Numbered from the stretch's first letter, positions 23,879 through 36,302 are shown. The stretch is DNA of 64,000 bases from Cryptomeria japonica (GCF_030272615.1 NC_081405.1:25374272-25438271); one strand, 5' to 3'. Program-made: numbers and translations. Notes: a model not told the origin generated them from the sequence alone.

Positions 23879-24598
23879 CTATGCAGGTCCTTCATGGTCC
23901 CAGTCAATAAGTTGGTGGTGAACAAGGGGAAGGCCTTTGATGTCTTCGAAGTTAGCAGGGGTAAGAGTGAAAATGCAGTTATATTCAGGTATGTCGAGGT
24001 AGTCATCGAGGTCATCATTGGCACTCTCCTCATCTATCTCAATCGTGAACGAATCCAAATTGTCATCACTAGTAGCGCATTCCAGGACAAGTGTCCTCAT
24101 TCTATGTGATTTCGACCTAGAACCTAGAGGTAAGGACTGTGTGGGATCCTCAGGGGTTGTTTCTTGACCAACTTTGAATTTTCTATAAAAGTCTTCTTCT
24201 TCTGTGGGTTCACTTGGTTCTCTGAATGTCTCAGTGAGTTCATAGTCACTGGCGGATTTGTCTAAATCCCATTCACATTCATTGGAGTTTGTGGAATAGT
24301 GATTCTCTTGTTGAATTTTGGCAGCTTTGATTTGTAATGCTTCTCCTGTCTTTTGAGTGTTTACCTTGGAAGACATGAAACCAAGTCCTTTCGAGCGTTC
24401 CTTTTTGAATGTTAATTCTGGTTGTAAAGGTTCAATGATGCCTTCCTTTCTCAAGCCAAGAGGACTTTTGCCATCATACCCAAATTTTTGTAGGATCTTG
24501 AATCCTTTGCCATATTTTTCACATGGTAGGCTGATGTGATCTTGTGTATCATTTTCAGGGTCTTTGTAAAGCATTTTGTATAAGTCTTCTTCTTCCAA
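23879..24598 (-). pseudogene. Element 1 region between protease and RT with a G-patch-like segment
   Basis: A 239-codon acidic frame. Residues ~27-76 (24371-24520) read YGKGFKILQKFGYDGKSPLG, then RKEGIIEPL and KKERSKGLGF. Glycines and aromatic residues are spaced as in G-patch domains, which bind RNA or helicase partners and also occur after protease in some betaretroviruses. Element 2 has a clearer copy at 38105-38239. The rest is Asp/Glu-rich (DSFTIEIDEESANDDLDDY) and unrecognised. It is followed by a ~65-codon lysine-rich piece at 23576-23773, before the RT. Confidence 0.6.
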
Positions 24599-24751
24599 TT
24601 CACCCCACCTTTGAAAGATAGTAGGGTCCCAGTTGAGTATATTGATAGATACCTACTTATTAGGATGTGGTATTCCATATTCTTTTGGTGAACTCATAAC
24701 TTGTTGTAAGCACATGGTTTGATTCAAAGTGTATTCACCCATGCCCTTGTC

Positions 24752-25492
24752 CTAAAATTTCCCTTTAAGCTCACCTTGTTTTGATGTCAAAGGTTTTAAT
24801 GATTCATGATCAATGTATGCAAAATAAGGGACAACTTCCCTATTACTTAGAATGATCATCTCAGTTTTTGGTCTCAAGTTATTGCAGTATATGAAAGGAT
24901 TAGGATCACCGTTAACTGCTATTTCAACTCCATTGTGAGGAAACTTAATGCATTGGTGATATGTAGATGGGACTGCCCTCATTTCATGAATCCAAGGACG
25001 TCCTAGTAATATATTGTATGTGAGATCCAGGTCTAGGACTTGACAAACCACATCCTTTGTAACCGACCCAACTCTGAGAGGCAAGGTGATTGTGCCTTTA
25101 GATGAACACTCTTCATCATCATATGCCTTGATGGTAATTTTGTTTGTAGAATTCATAGCTTTATCTGAATATCCCAATTGTTTAATAGTGCTTAATGTGC
25201 AAATGTTTAGACCTGCTCCTCCATCTATCAGGACTCATTTTATTCGATGTTTGTGTATGAAGGCTTCAATGTGTAATGATGCACTATGTGGCTGAATTAC
25301 AGAGGCGTCATCGGCTTCTATGAATGTAAGGAATTGTGGAACAGAAAGGTATCCCACCATGGATTGAAACTGGTCCACGTTTAGATCAGTAGGGATAGAG
25401 GTGTCTCTCAAGATTTTTTCAAGAATAGCTTTATGTGTGGGGGATATGCGTAAGAGCTCAAGGATTGAGATAAGCGTTGGTGTCTTCCCCAA
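24752..25492 (-). pseudogene. Element 1 aspartic protease
   Basis: Two frames (25235-25492 and 24752-25177) meet around a LIDGGAGLN motif, the Asp-Gly-Gly variant of the retropepsin active site typical of Tat elements. Downstream are ITIKAYDDEECSSKGTITLP and CQVLDLDLTYNILLGRPWIH, matching the usual second half (ILLGRPW). A stop lies just before the active site near 25235. It would cleave the Gag-Pol polyprotein. Confidence 0.8.
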
Positions 25493-25914
25493 CTGTTATA
25501 CAAGGTCATACTTAGGTTTGGTTGATGAAGAAGCGGTGTTTTTAGCTGGAGCACCTTGCAAAGTGAATTTACCTCGATGAGTTGTAACATTACATTTAGA
25601 GGTAGGTTTGGAAGAAGATCCAATTCCTTTCAGGACGATCTTGGGTCTTTGGGTAGAATTTTCAAGAGTTTTGTCCTTGATGATTATGGTAGAGACATAA
25701 TTGTCCATTGAAATGTGATTGACAGTTGAATCATAGCTATAAGATGCTCTGGTATAGTTGGTCTGGTCATCTGTGGCTTTAGCTTTTCCCTTGTCATGTT
25801 TTGGGAATGGTTCCTTAAACATCTCATGTTCTTGGTTGGATGAATTCCCTTCGATCTCGATGTCACCTCTATCAATGAGATCTTGTATGATGTTCTTCAG
25901 TCAATGACAATTTC

Positions 25915-27782
25915 CTATTTTATGTTCCTTTCTTTTATGGAATTCACAATACTCATCATCATTCCACCAATTTGGTTTAACCTTTGGCTCATATGGAGCA
26001 AATCTAGAATTGTTATGATTTTGTTTGCCACTAGCTTCTTGAAAACTGACTCTAGTGGTTCTCCCAATGGGGTGTACTTCCTTCGTGATTTTGAAGTTGT
26101 TTGAGTATTCAACTGATTGTTTATAGAGGTTGATCCATAATTTTTTTTTTTGGGTCGTACTGTATTGGCATCAACAACACCATCATTGACTGTGTTCTTG
26201 TTTTTATTCCAAAATCTTGGCTTGTCTTTTCCTTTAAAGTCATCTTTGTTTTCTTTGAATATCTTAATGACTCCTTGTTCAATTAGGACCTTTTCTGTTG
26301 CTAAACCTTTTTCAATGACGTCTTTGAAGGTGGACAAACAAGCTTTTCTCAAGTCATAACCAATGTCTTTGTTAACATTTTGGGTGAACATCTCTACCAT
26401 TTGTTTTTGTGGAATTTCATAGGAGCATCTGCTGGCCAGATTCCTCCATCTTTGTAAAAATGATGAAAAAGACTCTCCATCCTTTTGCTTGGTGTTGCAC
26501 AAGGTAGTGACTGATATGTCTGTCTCTATTTTGTATGAGAAATGTTGGATAAATGCCTTTGCTAAGTCACCCCATGACTTAATTCTAGGTGGAAGTTGGG
26601 AGAACCATTCCTTAGCTTGATTGCCTAAGCTCTGTGGGAATAATCTCATCAGTCTCTTCTGCTGCTACCTCAATGCAAGTTGTGAAAAATTTTCTTATAT
26701 GTGCCTTGGGATCTCCTTTGCCTCTTTACTTATCAAACTTAGGTGTCACAAAGTGTGTAGGAAATGGAGGCATTGGAATGCTTTTGTCAAATGGATAGGG
26801 ACATATGTCTCTCATTGTGTAAGTTAGCTTTGGTGTATTTATGTCCTCCATTTTCTTTCGTAAGTCCTTGATTTGCTGTTACAAATTATTCTTAGGTGGA
26901 GACCGACTTCTTGGACCATACCCCATGCTTGAGGCGCCAATTGGAGGAGGAGCATGTTGCATATATGGATGATATTGATCATACACATGTTCATATGGAG
27001 GAGGTCTATAATGATGCTGCGTATATGGACCACTTGGTATAGAGTCATGATGAGGAGCAAAATATCTGCTTTGTCCTTGTATACCATACTCTATAGGCAT
27101 GTCATGAGTTTTTTCTAGTGTGTTGCCCCCAAATTTGACATGGGGTTTCCTTGTGTCCAGATTTTGAACATGCCTTTGGATATCCAATTTCTTTGGTGGT
27201 TAGCATTGGCATGTGATTGACTATATTTTTCTGCATAAGACTTCCATAATGGTCTGTGAAGGTGAGTGTCATATGCTTGACCATGTGTGTAACCTCTAGT
27301 TTTTGAAGCAAAGATGATGGTGATTCAGGCACAAGATGTGGTCCTTTAGTGCTTCCACTATTAGGCCTCCTTTGATCCATGTTGAGGTGAGGTTGTTGCA
27401 AAGGTCGATTTTCCATTATTTGAGACATGTCAAAATCACGAGGGATCTTGGCTCCACTTTGTGCCATCACTTGTAAGAAGTATTGTCTATCTCTCCTCAT
27501 TATTTCCTCAACCAATCGATTGAAACGGGGATCCACAATGGTGTCTTCCACTTCTGCTGAATGTACTGAAAAGTTGTCCATATTGTCATTGTGTGTGTCA
27601 TTATTGTTTGTAGTGTCCATGTGTTCAATATTTGGAATGTTTCTATAAGAATCCATGTTAGGTAATGTAGCATGATCAGAATTGAAAAAGATATCATTGT
27701 CATACTCATAGGAACTCATGTTTGTGGACTCTTGAGCCTCTTTAGTTTCTCTCCTAGATTTTTGGGAATGGGTTTCAATCAT
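25915..27782 (-). pseudogene. Element 1 gag
   Basis: N-terminal part 27102-27782 (226 codons) begins MIETHSQKSRRETKEAQEST and is rich in Asn, Asp and Met. A Pro/His/Tyr-rich linker follows at 26879-27187. The capsid-like core at 25915-26649 contains GNQAKEWFSQLPPRIKSWGD, DGESFSSFLQRWRNLASRCS and a Lys/Asn-rich tail, matching the retrotransposon gag family. Near 25900 a CEFHKRKEHKIGNCH-like finger ends the protein, in place of a standard CCHC knuckle, as in Tat elements. The pieces are in different frames. Confidence 0.8.
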
Positions 27783-28724
27783 GAACTAGGTATTGACCAA
27801 GATGTGTGAGACTAGATGAAAATGGAAAGAGTATGGAAGACCAAGAGTTGGATGAAATGTAAATGAATCTGAAGTTTACTTGCAATGTCCAAAGTGTAAG
27901 ACCAAGTATGTATGTAGTAGAGTAGGTGTGGCTTCCAAAGAGATGATAGTTTCTCTTGATGAGGTAAGTTGACCTTGACTCTAAGTAAGACCAAATGAGA
28001 CCCAAAGGTGATAAACCTTGATGAGGGACCACTTAGCAAAATGTTGTTGTATGTAATGTGTTGACAAAGTATGATGAGGACAAGCAAGTGACCTTTTGGC
28101 TCAAGTTTAGACAAATGTGAATGTAATGTAAGATGTAAAGCAATGATGGACTTTGTGAGACCCAAAGGTAGGTTGAATTTTAGATGAAAACCCAGAGAGA
28201 TACCTAGGAAGCTCAATAATTCTAAAACTGATTGTTCTTGTTTGCTGGATTGTAAAAGTTTTTCAATTCTGAACACAGACGTGCCTGTATACTTCATAGA
28301 AGCGCTTAAATGACACAGACGTGGTTGTGTCAGACATAGATGCATTTTTGAGATTTTGTAAATGCAATGTTGTTCAAAAGACATAGATGCATTTCTTCCC
28401 TTCACAAATGCAGTTATATGACACAGATGCGGTTCTGTCAGACACAGACACGTTTCTGAAAACCGAGTGCAACTTTTCCAATCTGTGAAGTTGTTTGTTG
28501 TGACCAAATCTGAAATTTTGACTATTTTTCATGACAAGAGGACACAATGTTGATGAGGACTCAATGTTTGCAAGTGTTTAGACTCAAAATGACTCAAAGA
28601 AAAGTGTTTTGTTTGATGTAAAATTATTTTGCATACACTTGAAGACACAAAAGACACAATGTTTTAATGTTTGGTCTTGAATGTTTGAATGTTTAAAATA
28701 AGTCAAGCACAATTCTTATTGTTG

Positions 28725-28960
28725 GCTAGGACAATAGTTGTTGATTTCCATATGAGGCTACGCTATTCAGAGTGGATACTTAGATGCTTGACCCCACTGG
28801 CTCCACCCCTGACACTCACTTCTCGGGGTAGCCAAGCATCAGTCCTCACGAAAACTCCCCGTGGCAAACTTTGTATCTCTACTAAGAATCATATGTGTGT
28901 GGGCCGCTCCAGAGGTCCGACCTCCTGCCCCAACAACTAGAAAGATTTTGGCTTCTAAAA
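28725..28960 (-). other. Conserved leader block shared with element 2
   Basis: Shares CACTTAGATGCTTGA..CCA, CTGGCTCC, GACACTCACTTCT.GGG, AGCCAAGCATCA and TTTGT.TCTCTACTAAG with 42480-42715, at roughly 75-80% by eye. It is better kept than its flanks, in two elements whose other non-coding DNA has largely diverged. It may be an RNA packaging or splicing signal; that is inference. Confidence 0.6.
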
Positions 28961-29649
28961 CAAAAAGGTGCTAGTAAGGGCATCTGCTTGTGTGGCCATA
29001 CATGCGACACTTTTAGCTCTGTAAATACAGAAGGCTCCTATACGGTAGGGGTTATGCCCTACAACTGATCAAATAAATTTGATCAAACGGGTTTATGGGG
29101 AGACATAGTGTCGGTATGAACTAATCAGCACACGTTATCCATAATTTTCACCATGAATATAGTTGTTTATAGTGGTTTGGAAGAGGTGGGTTTTCCTCGC
29201 TACCACTTGGGTCATTCTCTCCTCACTAGTAGTCCTAATGACCACACGGTGAGACATACCCTCTAAAGATGAAAAAAAAAGAGCCTATTGCTCAAGACAC
29301 AAAAGACACTGGTTCAATTTTAGTGCACCAATTGAAGTGTTTGCTAGTCTATGAAAATAAGGCACATAATAAAGATCAAAAGAAAATCCTTGTCAAGATC
29401 CTGCAACAAAGATTTGTTAGTAGTTTGGATTGTTTCAAATGATCACCCCTTTCTGCAAGCACACAAGTTAGGTAAATTTTAGATCCAAAAGACTTTGTGA
29501 AATAGGGGCCTTCAACAAAACGATTTTTCTTTCAAAGCTAGCTGCACCAATTTCATTAGGTAGATCTGAAGCTGTTAGCTCAATATAAACCAGATCTAAA
29601 ATTTGAATGACAAAAAACCAAATCAAAGAAACCAAAATGCAACAACTGC

Positions 29650-29860
29650 ACACAGACGCGGTCAGATCTGACATAGAGGCGGTTCCTGAACACAAACGCG
29701 TCTGAAGACTTCACAAACGCGACTAGGGAACACAGATGCACTTCCTGGAATCTGCAAAAAATAAAAATAAAAACCGTCGAAGGCGTAGACGCGATTCCAG
29801 ATGTCATAGACACGACAGAAAATAAAAAACACAATCCAAAAGTACGTAGACGTGAAAATA
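29650..29860 (-). repeat. CGCGTCTGTG-type array in element 1 leader
   Basis: Plus-strand CACAGACGCGG, CACAAACGCGTCTG, CACAAACGCGAC and GTAGACGCGATT units. Read in the sense (minus) direction these are CGCGTCTGTG variants. A second, more decayed cluster lies at 28260-28470. Confidence 0.65.
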
Positions 29861-29945
29861 TCAAAATGTTGTCGAAAATGTCAGATCTGCAACTTCAAAA
29901 ACACAAAATCTACAACAAAAGATGTTAAATGCAAAAAGGACAAGA

Positions 29946-29963
29946 GTCCCACCGGGCGTGCCA
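29946..29963 (-). other. Element 1 primer binding site
   Basis: Minus strand TGGCACGCCCGGTGGGAC, three bases inside the 5' LTR. The same 18 bases sit next to LTR B of element 2 (44290-44307). The tRNA that pairs with it was not determined. Confidence 0.75.
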
Positions 29964-29966
29964 AAA

Positions 29967-30616
29967 TATATATGGTGAAAATGGATACAACAATATTGAA
30001 AGACTAAATGAATTCAACCACCAAACCCTAGCCTAACAACAACAAAGATCCACCATAACATATGAAGATTACCTAAGATAATGCAAATCAAATGAAATCA
30101 CAAAGATTATACCATCACATGTCCAATAGGGTTTGAATCTCCATTCTTCCTATCTCCATTGATCTTGCTTGATATATTTGCTCTCAGATTTTGTGTGCAC
30201 AAGAGCTCAACAAAGAACAGAAATGTGGTTGCAAGTAGGCTTGATCACATATGAAAGATCGAATGCTAGGATGCTTGATTAGAATGTATATGTCCAAGGG
30301 TTGAATGCATAGGGTTGATAATGAAGGAAGAATCTCCTTATATAGAAGACACTATAAGAAATGGAGGGATAAGATTGAGAGGTGTAAAAGATAAATGGTC
30401 GGCTATGATTAGAGGGTAGGTAGAGAAAATAAGAAAATAATAAGAGGGTAGGTAGTGTAGGAATTAAGAGATGAATGACATGTGTCATGGGTAGAAAAGG
30501 TTAATGAATTAATTAAATAAATAAAGCTTTATTTAATTAATAGAGGAAGTGGGATCAATTAAATAAATAAAAGTATTTATTTAATTTAGGAAAAGGATAA
30601 TTTAAATAAATAAATG
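29967..30616 (-). repeat. Element 1 right (5') LTR, first part
   Basis: Matches 14959-15608 closely. It ends abruptly at AAATG (30612-30616), the left target duplication of element 2, in the loop of an AT hairpin. The LTR resumes at 59897. Confidence 0.85.
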
Positions 30617-31912
30617 TGAAGAGGGGAAAAGACTTGTGAAGTGGATTTAGTTAGAAAACATGCAAGTCAAACATATAATCATATGAAATCAAAGACATAA
30701 CTCCAAAACACATGAAAACATGAATAAGATGCATATACCTCACAAAACCTTATACCTCTCCCTCAAATTGAGCTTGATGAAGTGAAGGTGCCCCTTGGTG
30801 ATGCTCCACTTGATATGCTCCTCTTGCTTGCTTGATGTGGATGGCTCTCCAATGTTGTGCACAACTGGAATGGATTTGGAAGATGATAAGGATGAGATGA
30901 TCAAGTGTGGATGAGATATAATTTGAACATGATAAGGTTGCCAAGACGATTTCATGGGCTCAAAAGGACATCATAAGATTACTAAACTTGGAGATGAAAA
31001 ATGAAGGGATGACATCCTCAATTTATAGGAAGAGGAGAGGAAAATTGGATGGCTAGGATGGATTTAAGATGAAGGGCTAGGATTGCTAGTGAGCTCCCAC
31101 AAGGCCCAAGAGAGGGTGTGGAGACCAAGAGATATGCCTTAAAGGCATTTCTTGTCTCCACACTCCTCAAGGTACATTGGGAAGAATTCCCAAGGTACCT
31201 TGAGAAGAGCAAAGTGCATTGGGAAGACTTCCCAATGTGCCTTGAGAGGAGCAAGGGATGTGACATTCCTTGAAGAATGGGGAGGAGGAATTTAAAATTC
31301 TCCAAAAAAGGATAATCATGGGGATTGGAGGAATAAGAAGGAATTAAAAATTTCTTGGGAGAGGAGATGCCTAGAGGATTGTGAGATTTTGAAGATCTCA
31401 CATTCACCTAGGAAAAGAGCATTAAAAGCTAGTGGTTGGATGGAAGGGACAAGGAGTTGACTTCGTGGCTAATCATGACGGTTAGCCATTAGAAACTCAT
31501 TAGGAGGGGGATTAGAGGAAATGTTAGGTGGGATTAGGATTTGTAGGAGGATTTGACTAAGAGAGAAAATGAGTGGAGAGAATTAAAAATTAGAAGAATA
31601 AGGTTAAGTGAGTTTAGGGAGTTTCTAGAAGACTTTATTAGGTTAATGATGAATTAAGAAGATGGTTTGTAGGAACCATGTGGGTTAACTAGTTAATTAA
31701 AATTAATTAGCCAAGAGGAAGATTTGTGAGCATTTAATCTTTTAGAAGAATAAAGAAAGGGAATGATTTATTAAATAAATCAGTAACATACTATAGTGAC
31801 AATATTAATTATATTTAATTAATATTGAGGAGAATTTGAATTAACATAATTAATTAACTAATTATGTGAGGAATTAAAAGTAATTAAAAATAATTACTTT
31901 TAGGTGTTTACA
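30617..31912 (-). repeat. Element 2 LTR A (3' LTR)
   Basis: 1296 bp; on the minus strand it starts TGTAAACACCTAAAAGTAAT and ends CCCCTCTTCA. AT-rich hairpins are serial in its U3 (31800-31905). A 129-codon minus-strand frame (31018-31407) is open in all three LTR copies but looks non-coding. Its first 120 bp on the plus strand match LTR C better than LTR B. Confidence 0.85.
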
Positions 31913-31922
31913 TTTTGCCCCT
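31913..31922 (-). other. Element 2 polypurine tract
   Basis: Minus strand AGGGGCAAAA directly before the LTR start TGTAAACACC. Confidence 0.75.
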
Positions 31923-32000
31923 GTTTGAAGTGAGGTGTAATGATGCATTGATTCAAATAATAATCTTGTTTGATTCGATTGATAAGGTCTAGATGCAGTC

Positions 32001-32475
32001 CGATTTCAGGAAGGACTCATCCTGTATAAGACATGATCAGAGCGTTTGGTTTCAGGAAAGATACATCCTATATAAGACATGATTGATCACAACGTCTGGT
32101 TTCAGGAAGGATTCATCCTATATAAGACATGATTAGATCACAACGTTTGGTTTCAGGAAGGATTCATCCTGTATAAGACATGATCAGATCACAACGTCTA
32201 GTTTCAGGAAGGATTCATCCTGTATAAGACATGATTAAATCACAACGTCTGGTTTTAGGAAGGATACATCTTGTATAAGGCATGATTGATCACAGTGTCT
32301 AGTTTCAGGAAGGATTCATCCTATATAAGACATGATTGATCACAACGTCTAGTTTCATGAAGGATTCATCCTGTATAAGACATGATTGATCACAACATCT
32401 GGTTTTAGGAAGGATTCATCCTGTATAAGACATGATTAAATCGTCTGGTTTCAAGAAGGATACATCCTGTATAAG
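32001..32475 (-). repeat. Ten-copy tandem repeat in element 2 3' region
   Basis: Ten imperfect units of about 42-53 bp built on GGTTTCAGGAAGGATTCATC, CTGTATAAGACATGAT and a CACAACGTCT spacer. Each unit contains the small inverted repeat AGGAT/ATCCT. 3' tandem repeats are common in Tat/Ogre elements. A looser, related-looking array lies at 63290-63655 in element 0. Confidence 0.85.
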
Positions 32476-34378
32476 AGATGATCAGAATCAAAATTAATTA
32501 TGTGAGGAATTAAAAATAACTAAGATAATTATTTTTAAGTGTACATTTTGGTGATGTGTAGAAGATAGAAGAAGAAAAGGATGCCCTAGCGTAAAGCATG
32601 GGAGGTGTATGCCCCCTTGAGAATTTTTTCAAAAAAAGGATGAAAAATTCTCGAAAAAAGAGGAAGAAGGATTAGGGTGGAAGGGATAAATGAGGAAGAA
32701 ATATGAAGTGGTTGTGAAGAATTTGGAAAGAAAAATAGGAGAGGTGAGACCGCGGGGGAAGATGGGCCCTCACGGGGGGCCATATACGCCACAACAGACC
32801 CAATGAGGGGTCATTGTATCATGATAGACATATTTTCCTCTTTATATATATATGTATACATGATTTGATTGGTGACAAATGATGTGTAGCATTTATTGGG
32901 ATGGATTATTTTTGTTTGTCTTATGATGTCATATATGGATACAATCATGGATGTGCTATGCTGACCTATTTTGTGATGCAGAGTGGATGCTTATGTATGT
33001 ATGCTTATGATGTGTTGCTGACATAGTTTTTGGATGCAGGATGAGTGTTTTTTATGCTTTATGTATAAATACACATGTGTGAATGATTTATGATACAGTC
33101 TAAATGAAATGCTATATGGATGAGTGTATCTTTTATTGATGCAATCTTATATGGTAAATGTTTTGTGGAAAAAAAATGATTGTCTAAGAAATTCACTCTA
33201 CATGATGTGAATGAGTTAATAAAAAGAGGGAATATGCCAATAATAACACAATGATCTTAGATAGAAGAATATGGAATAGATGGGAAGTGGGGGAAATTGA
33301 GAACTCCATGGGATTATTGAGTTTAGGATTTGATGGAATGATGGTGAGATTTTGTGCACAACAAATGTGGAGAGCCAACCTAGTTTGATGTTGCCCTGAG
33401 TGGCTTGCACCACTGATTATAGAAATCAGGATGCCATGAGAAACCTAGGGTGTGGACTGACTCTGTAGACAAATGGGAATTTATTGCACACAACAGTGCA
33501 AGTGTTAAGAAACACTAATACAAAGTTGTGGGTTCGTGCAAGGAAACCCTCAAACACACCGATACCTCTTGTACACGAGAAGGTAAGTGTTGATAAACAC
33601 TAGTACTAGGTCGCCGATTTATACAAGAGGGATCCAAAACATGCCATACTATGAAATATGCCCTAGTATGTGCCTATCATAATGTACCTGGATATGGAAG
33701 AACCGAGGCAGTCGTAAATAGTGGCAGTCGTAGGGCAAAATATGCAAGTCTATATGAAAAGATCTAACAAAATCTAACAAGTCACTTCCTTGCGACCAAA
33801 TGATACCTCTTGCCAAGAGTGGAACTAGGATGAAGGATTAGGTTGCCAAGCGAGGGAAGGAGTCATCCCTAGGGAAAAGTGGGCTTTTGGATTAGGCAAG
33901 CGATTTAATGGTTTTGGAGAGTGACCTATGGACTTGGATTGTTTCTCAAGACTTCTTGAAGCTTACACAGAGGCATAAAAGCTCAGTTTTAATGGGACAT
34001 TCCTTGTTCATGACTCGGATGAAGACTCATCATCATATGCATGTTTTATTGGGAGGCGGAAAAGAAGGAATGTTGTGCATGGGTGAGCTGGATGGCAGAT
34101 GATTTGTAATATCGACATGATAGATAGTGGATCCGGTTATTTACCTTGGCGCTTGAACAAAGGTTTTCACCAAGGTACTTGTCCATAGTGCCACCAAGTG
34201 GTTTTCACTAATGGACGAATTTTTTTTTTCTGATTTTTAAATTTTATTTGTGTCATAAGGCACCTGTTTACCAGGTTTTGACCAAAGTGACGATTTTTCA
34301 AGATCTTTTTCTCATTTTTTTATTTTTATTTTTAATTTTTTTTCTTTATTTTTTTGACAATTTAAGACTTTCTTAGGA
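32476..34378 (-). other. Element 2 non-coding 3' region
   Basis: No continuous frame. Parts at 32830-33170 and 34140-34290 align with 18640-19060 and 20040-20180 of element 1. No antisense gene is present here, although element 1 carries one between the polypurine tract and the matching segment. Confidence 0.55.
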
Positions 34379-35260
34379 CTAAGCATCAAATCTTTTGAGG
34401 TGCATGATATTCATTGGATCATCCAAAGGATCGCCTTCAGGAGTAGCCAACTAATAAGTTCCTTATCCATATTTTGCTGTGATTACATATGGTCCAAGCC
34501 AATTAGGCTCGAACTTGCCTTTCTTTTATCTTTCTTGTAGATTTTTCTGATTCTCCATGAGGACAAGATCACCAACTTGGAATTCCTGGGTTCTGACTTT
34601 TTTTGTGATAACTCATACGCAAGTGGTTCTGATATACTCGGAGATGGTTCAAGGCCTTGAGGCACCTTTCATTTAACAATTCTAGCTCTTGTAAGCGTGC
34701 AATTCTATATTTGGTAGGATGTCTTGCAGCGGTACCCTTAAAGAGGGGATCTCGATCTCAAGGGGAAGGATGGATTCAAAGCCAAAGACTAGGGAATAAG
34801 GGGTGGCGCCTGTGGGGGTGCGGATGGAGGTGTGGTAAGCCCACAAATTGGGATGGAGTTGGAGGTGCAAATCGCGACTAGATTCATTAACTATCTTTTT
34901 GAGGATTTTGATTAAGATTTTATTAGAAGCCTTAGCTTGGCTATTGCCTTGGGGATAATATGGGGTGGAGAAGCGATGTTGGATGTTGAATTTTTGGCAA
35001 AGTTCTTTGACATCCTGGTTTTTTAATTGTTTGCCATTATCTATGATAATAACTTTTGGAATGCCATATTAGCATATCAGGTAATTCAGGATGAATTTGG
35101 ATATCTGCTTACCAGTGGTAAAAGTAAGAGGGATAGCCTCTACCCACTTGGTGAAATACTCGGTGGTGGTTATAATGAACTTATGTCCATTGGAGGATGA
35201 AGGGTGGATTTTCCCAATGAGATTGAGGCTGGCAAGGGATGCATTTCTTCACATAGTTGT
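34379..35260 (-). pseudogene. Element 2 integrase core and C-terminal part, broken
   Basis: After the zinc domain (KKCIPCQ at about 35245) a deletion with frameshift removes the sequence leading to the catalytic core. At the first catalytic Asp the codon now reads Asn (LNLIGKI, where element 1 has LDLIGKI). The second Asp is present in IIDNGKQ, and the catalytic Glu reads Lys (GNSQAKAS). The 34682-34870 frame (NLWAYHTSIRTPTGATPYSL) and the tail near 34379 (HLKRFDA, stop) complete the domain. Two of three catalytic acids are gone, so it cannot integrate. Confidence 0.8.
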
Positions 35261-36302
35261 ATGCATCTTCTTCCATTTTAGGCCAATAGTATCTTGTTCT
35301 CAAAAGTTTTTTAGCCAATGTGAGCCCACTTGAGTGTACCCCATAGATGCCCTCGTGTACTTTGCGTAATGCCCATTCTGCTTCTTGTTTATCTAAACAC
35401 CTTAGGAGGGAACCATCGAAATGCCTTCTGAATAGGGTGTCTCCAAGGATGGTGTAACGAGCACATTGATAGATGAAGGTTTGTTGTTGGGTTTTTGTGA
35501 GATGTGGGGGAATGGTGTTGTCTTTGAAGAAAGTGAAGGTTTCTTGGTACCAAGGGGACTCGGGACCAACGAGAACACACACCATTTTAGAATCTGGTAG
35601 GTCATATGCTGGTATAAATAATTGCTCGACCAAGAACTCACACTTTTGACTGTGTGCTAGCATTTGAAGGAGGGAGCCAATGGTGGCCATTACATTTGCA
35701 ACCCTGGTGTTTGTTCGTGGGATTTGATCAAACTTGATTGTTGTGAAATGTTGCTTAAGATATTCAACCATGGTACGGTAGGGAAGGAGTTTATCATCTT
35801 TTGTTTGGTATTCGTCATTGACTTGTTTTATGACAAGCTGAGAATCGCCATAGACTTGTAATTCCTTTATTTTCCAGTGGACAGCCAAGTGCAAACCTGT
35901 GATGAGTGCTTCGTATTCTGCTATATTGTTGGTACATGCAAAGGCTATCTTGTATGATTTGGGGATGCCATCTCCTTGAGGTGTGACCAATAATATTCCT
36001 GCCCCCGATCCATTTTGGGTGCAGGAGCCATCAAAGTATAATTGCCATGTGGAGGATGTGGAAACAGTCATAATAAACTCATCTGGTAATTCTGTGAGAA
36101 TAGGATGGTCACCTGGAAGTGGAGCTTCAACCAACTGATCTGCAATGACTTGTCCCTTGATTGCCTTTCTGTCCACATATTCGATGTCAAACTCACTTAG
36201 GAGCATGACCCATTTAGTGGTTCTAACAGTAAGAGCAGCTTTGGACAGGAGATATTTAAGTGGATCAATTTTAACAATTAATTTTGTCTTGTTGTTTAGC
36301 AT
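35181..36302 (-). pseudogene. Element 2: end of RNase H, archaeal-type RNase H, integrase zinc domain
   Basis: A 373-codon open frame. Residues ~1-60 are the end of the first RNase H and linker (EFDIEYVDRKAIKGQVIADQ). Residues ~86-205 are the second RNase H (WQLYFDGSCTQNGSGAGILL, IAEYEALITGL, VYGDSQLVIKQ) with its acidic residues in place. The integrase zinc domain follows (VHEGIYGVHSSG...KKCIPCQ) with both His and both Cys. The last ~15 residues are out-of-frame read-through past the deletion described for the integrase. Confidence 0.85.

Larger units (their letters stand above)
27783..29945 (-). other. Element 1 5' leader
   Basis: About 2.2 kb between the primer site and gag, with no continuous frame. 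It holds two clusters of the CGCGTCTGTG-type motif (28260-28470 and 29650-29860, minus strand) and, at 28725-28960, a block strongly conserved with element 2's leader (42480-42715). Confidence 0.7.

Noticed and set aside
31018..31407. 129-codon minus-strand frame open in LTR A, B (44712-45101) and C (58997-59401)
   Set aside because: All three are copies of one LTR and so not independent evidence; the frame lies in U3 or R, is built on short repeats (ACATTGGGAAG/CTTCCCAATGT) and matches no family I know.
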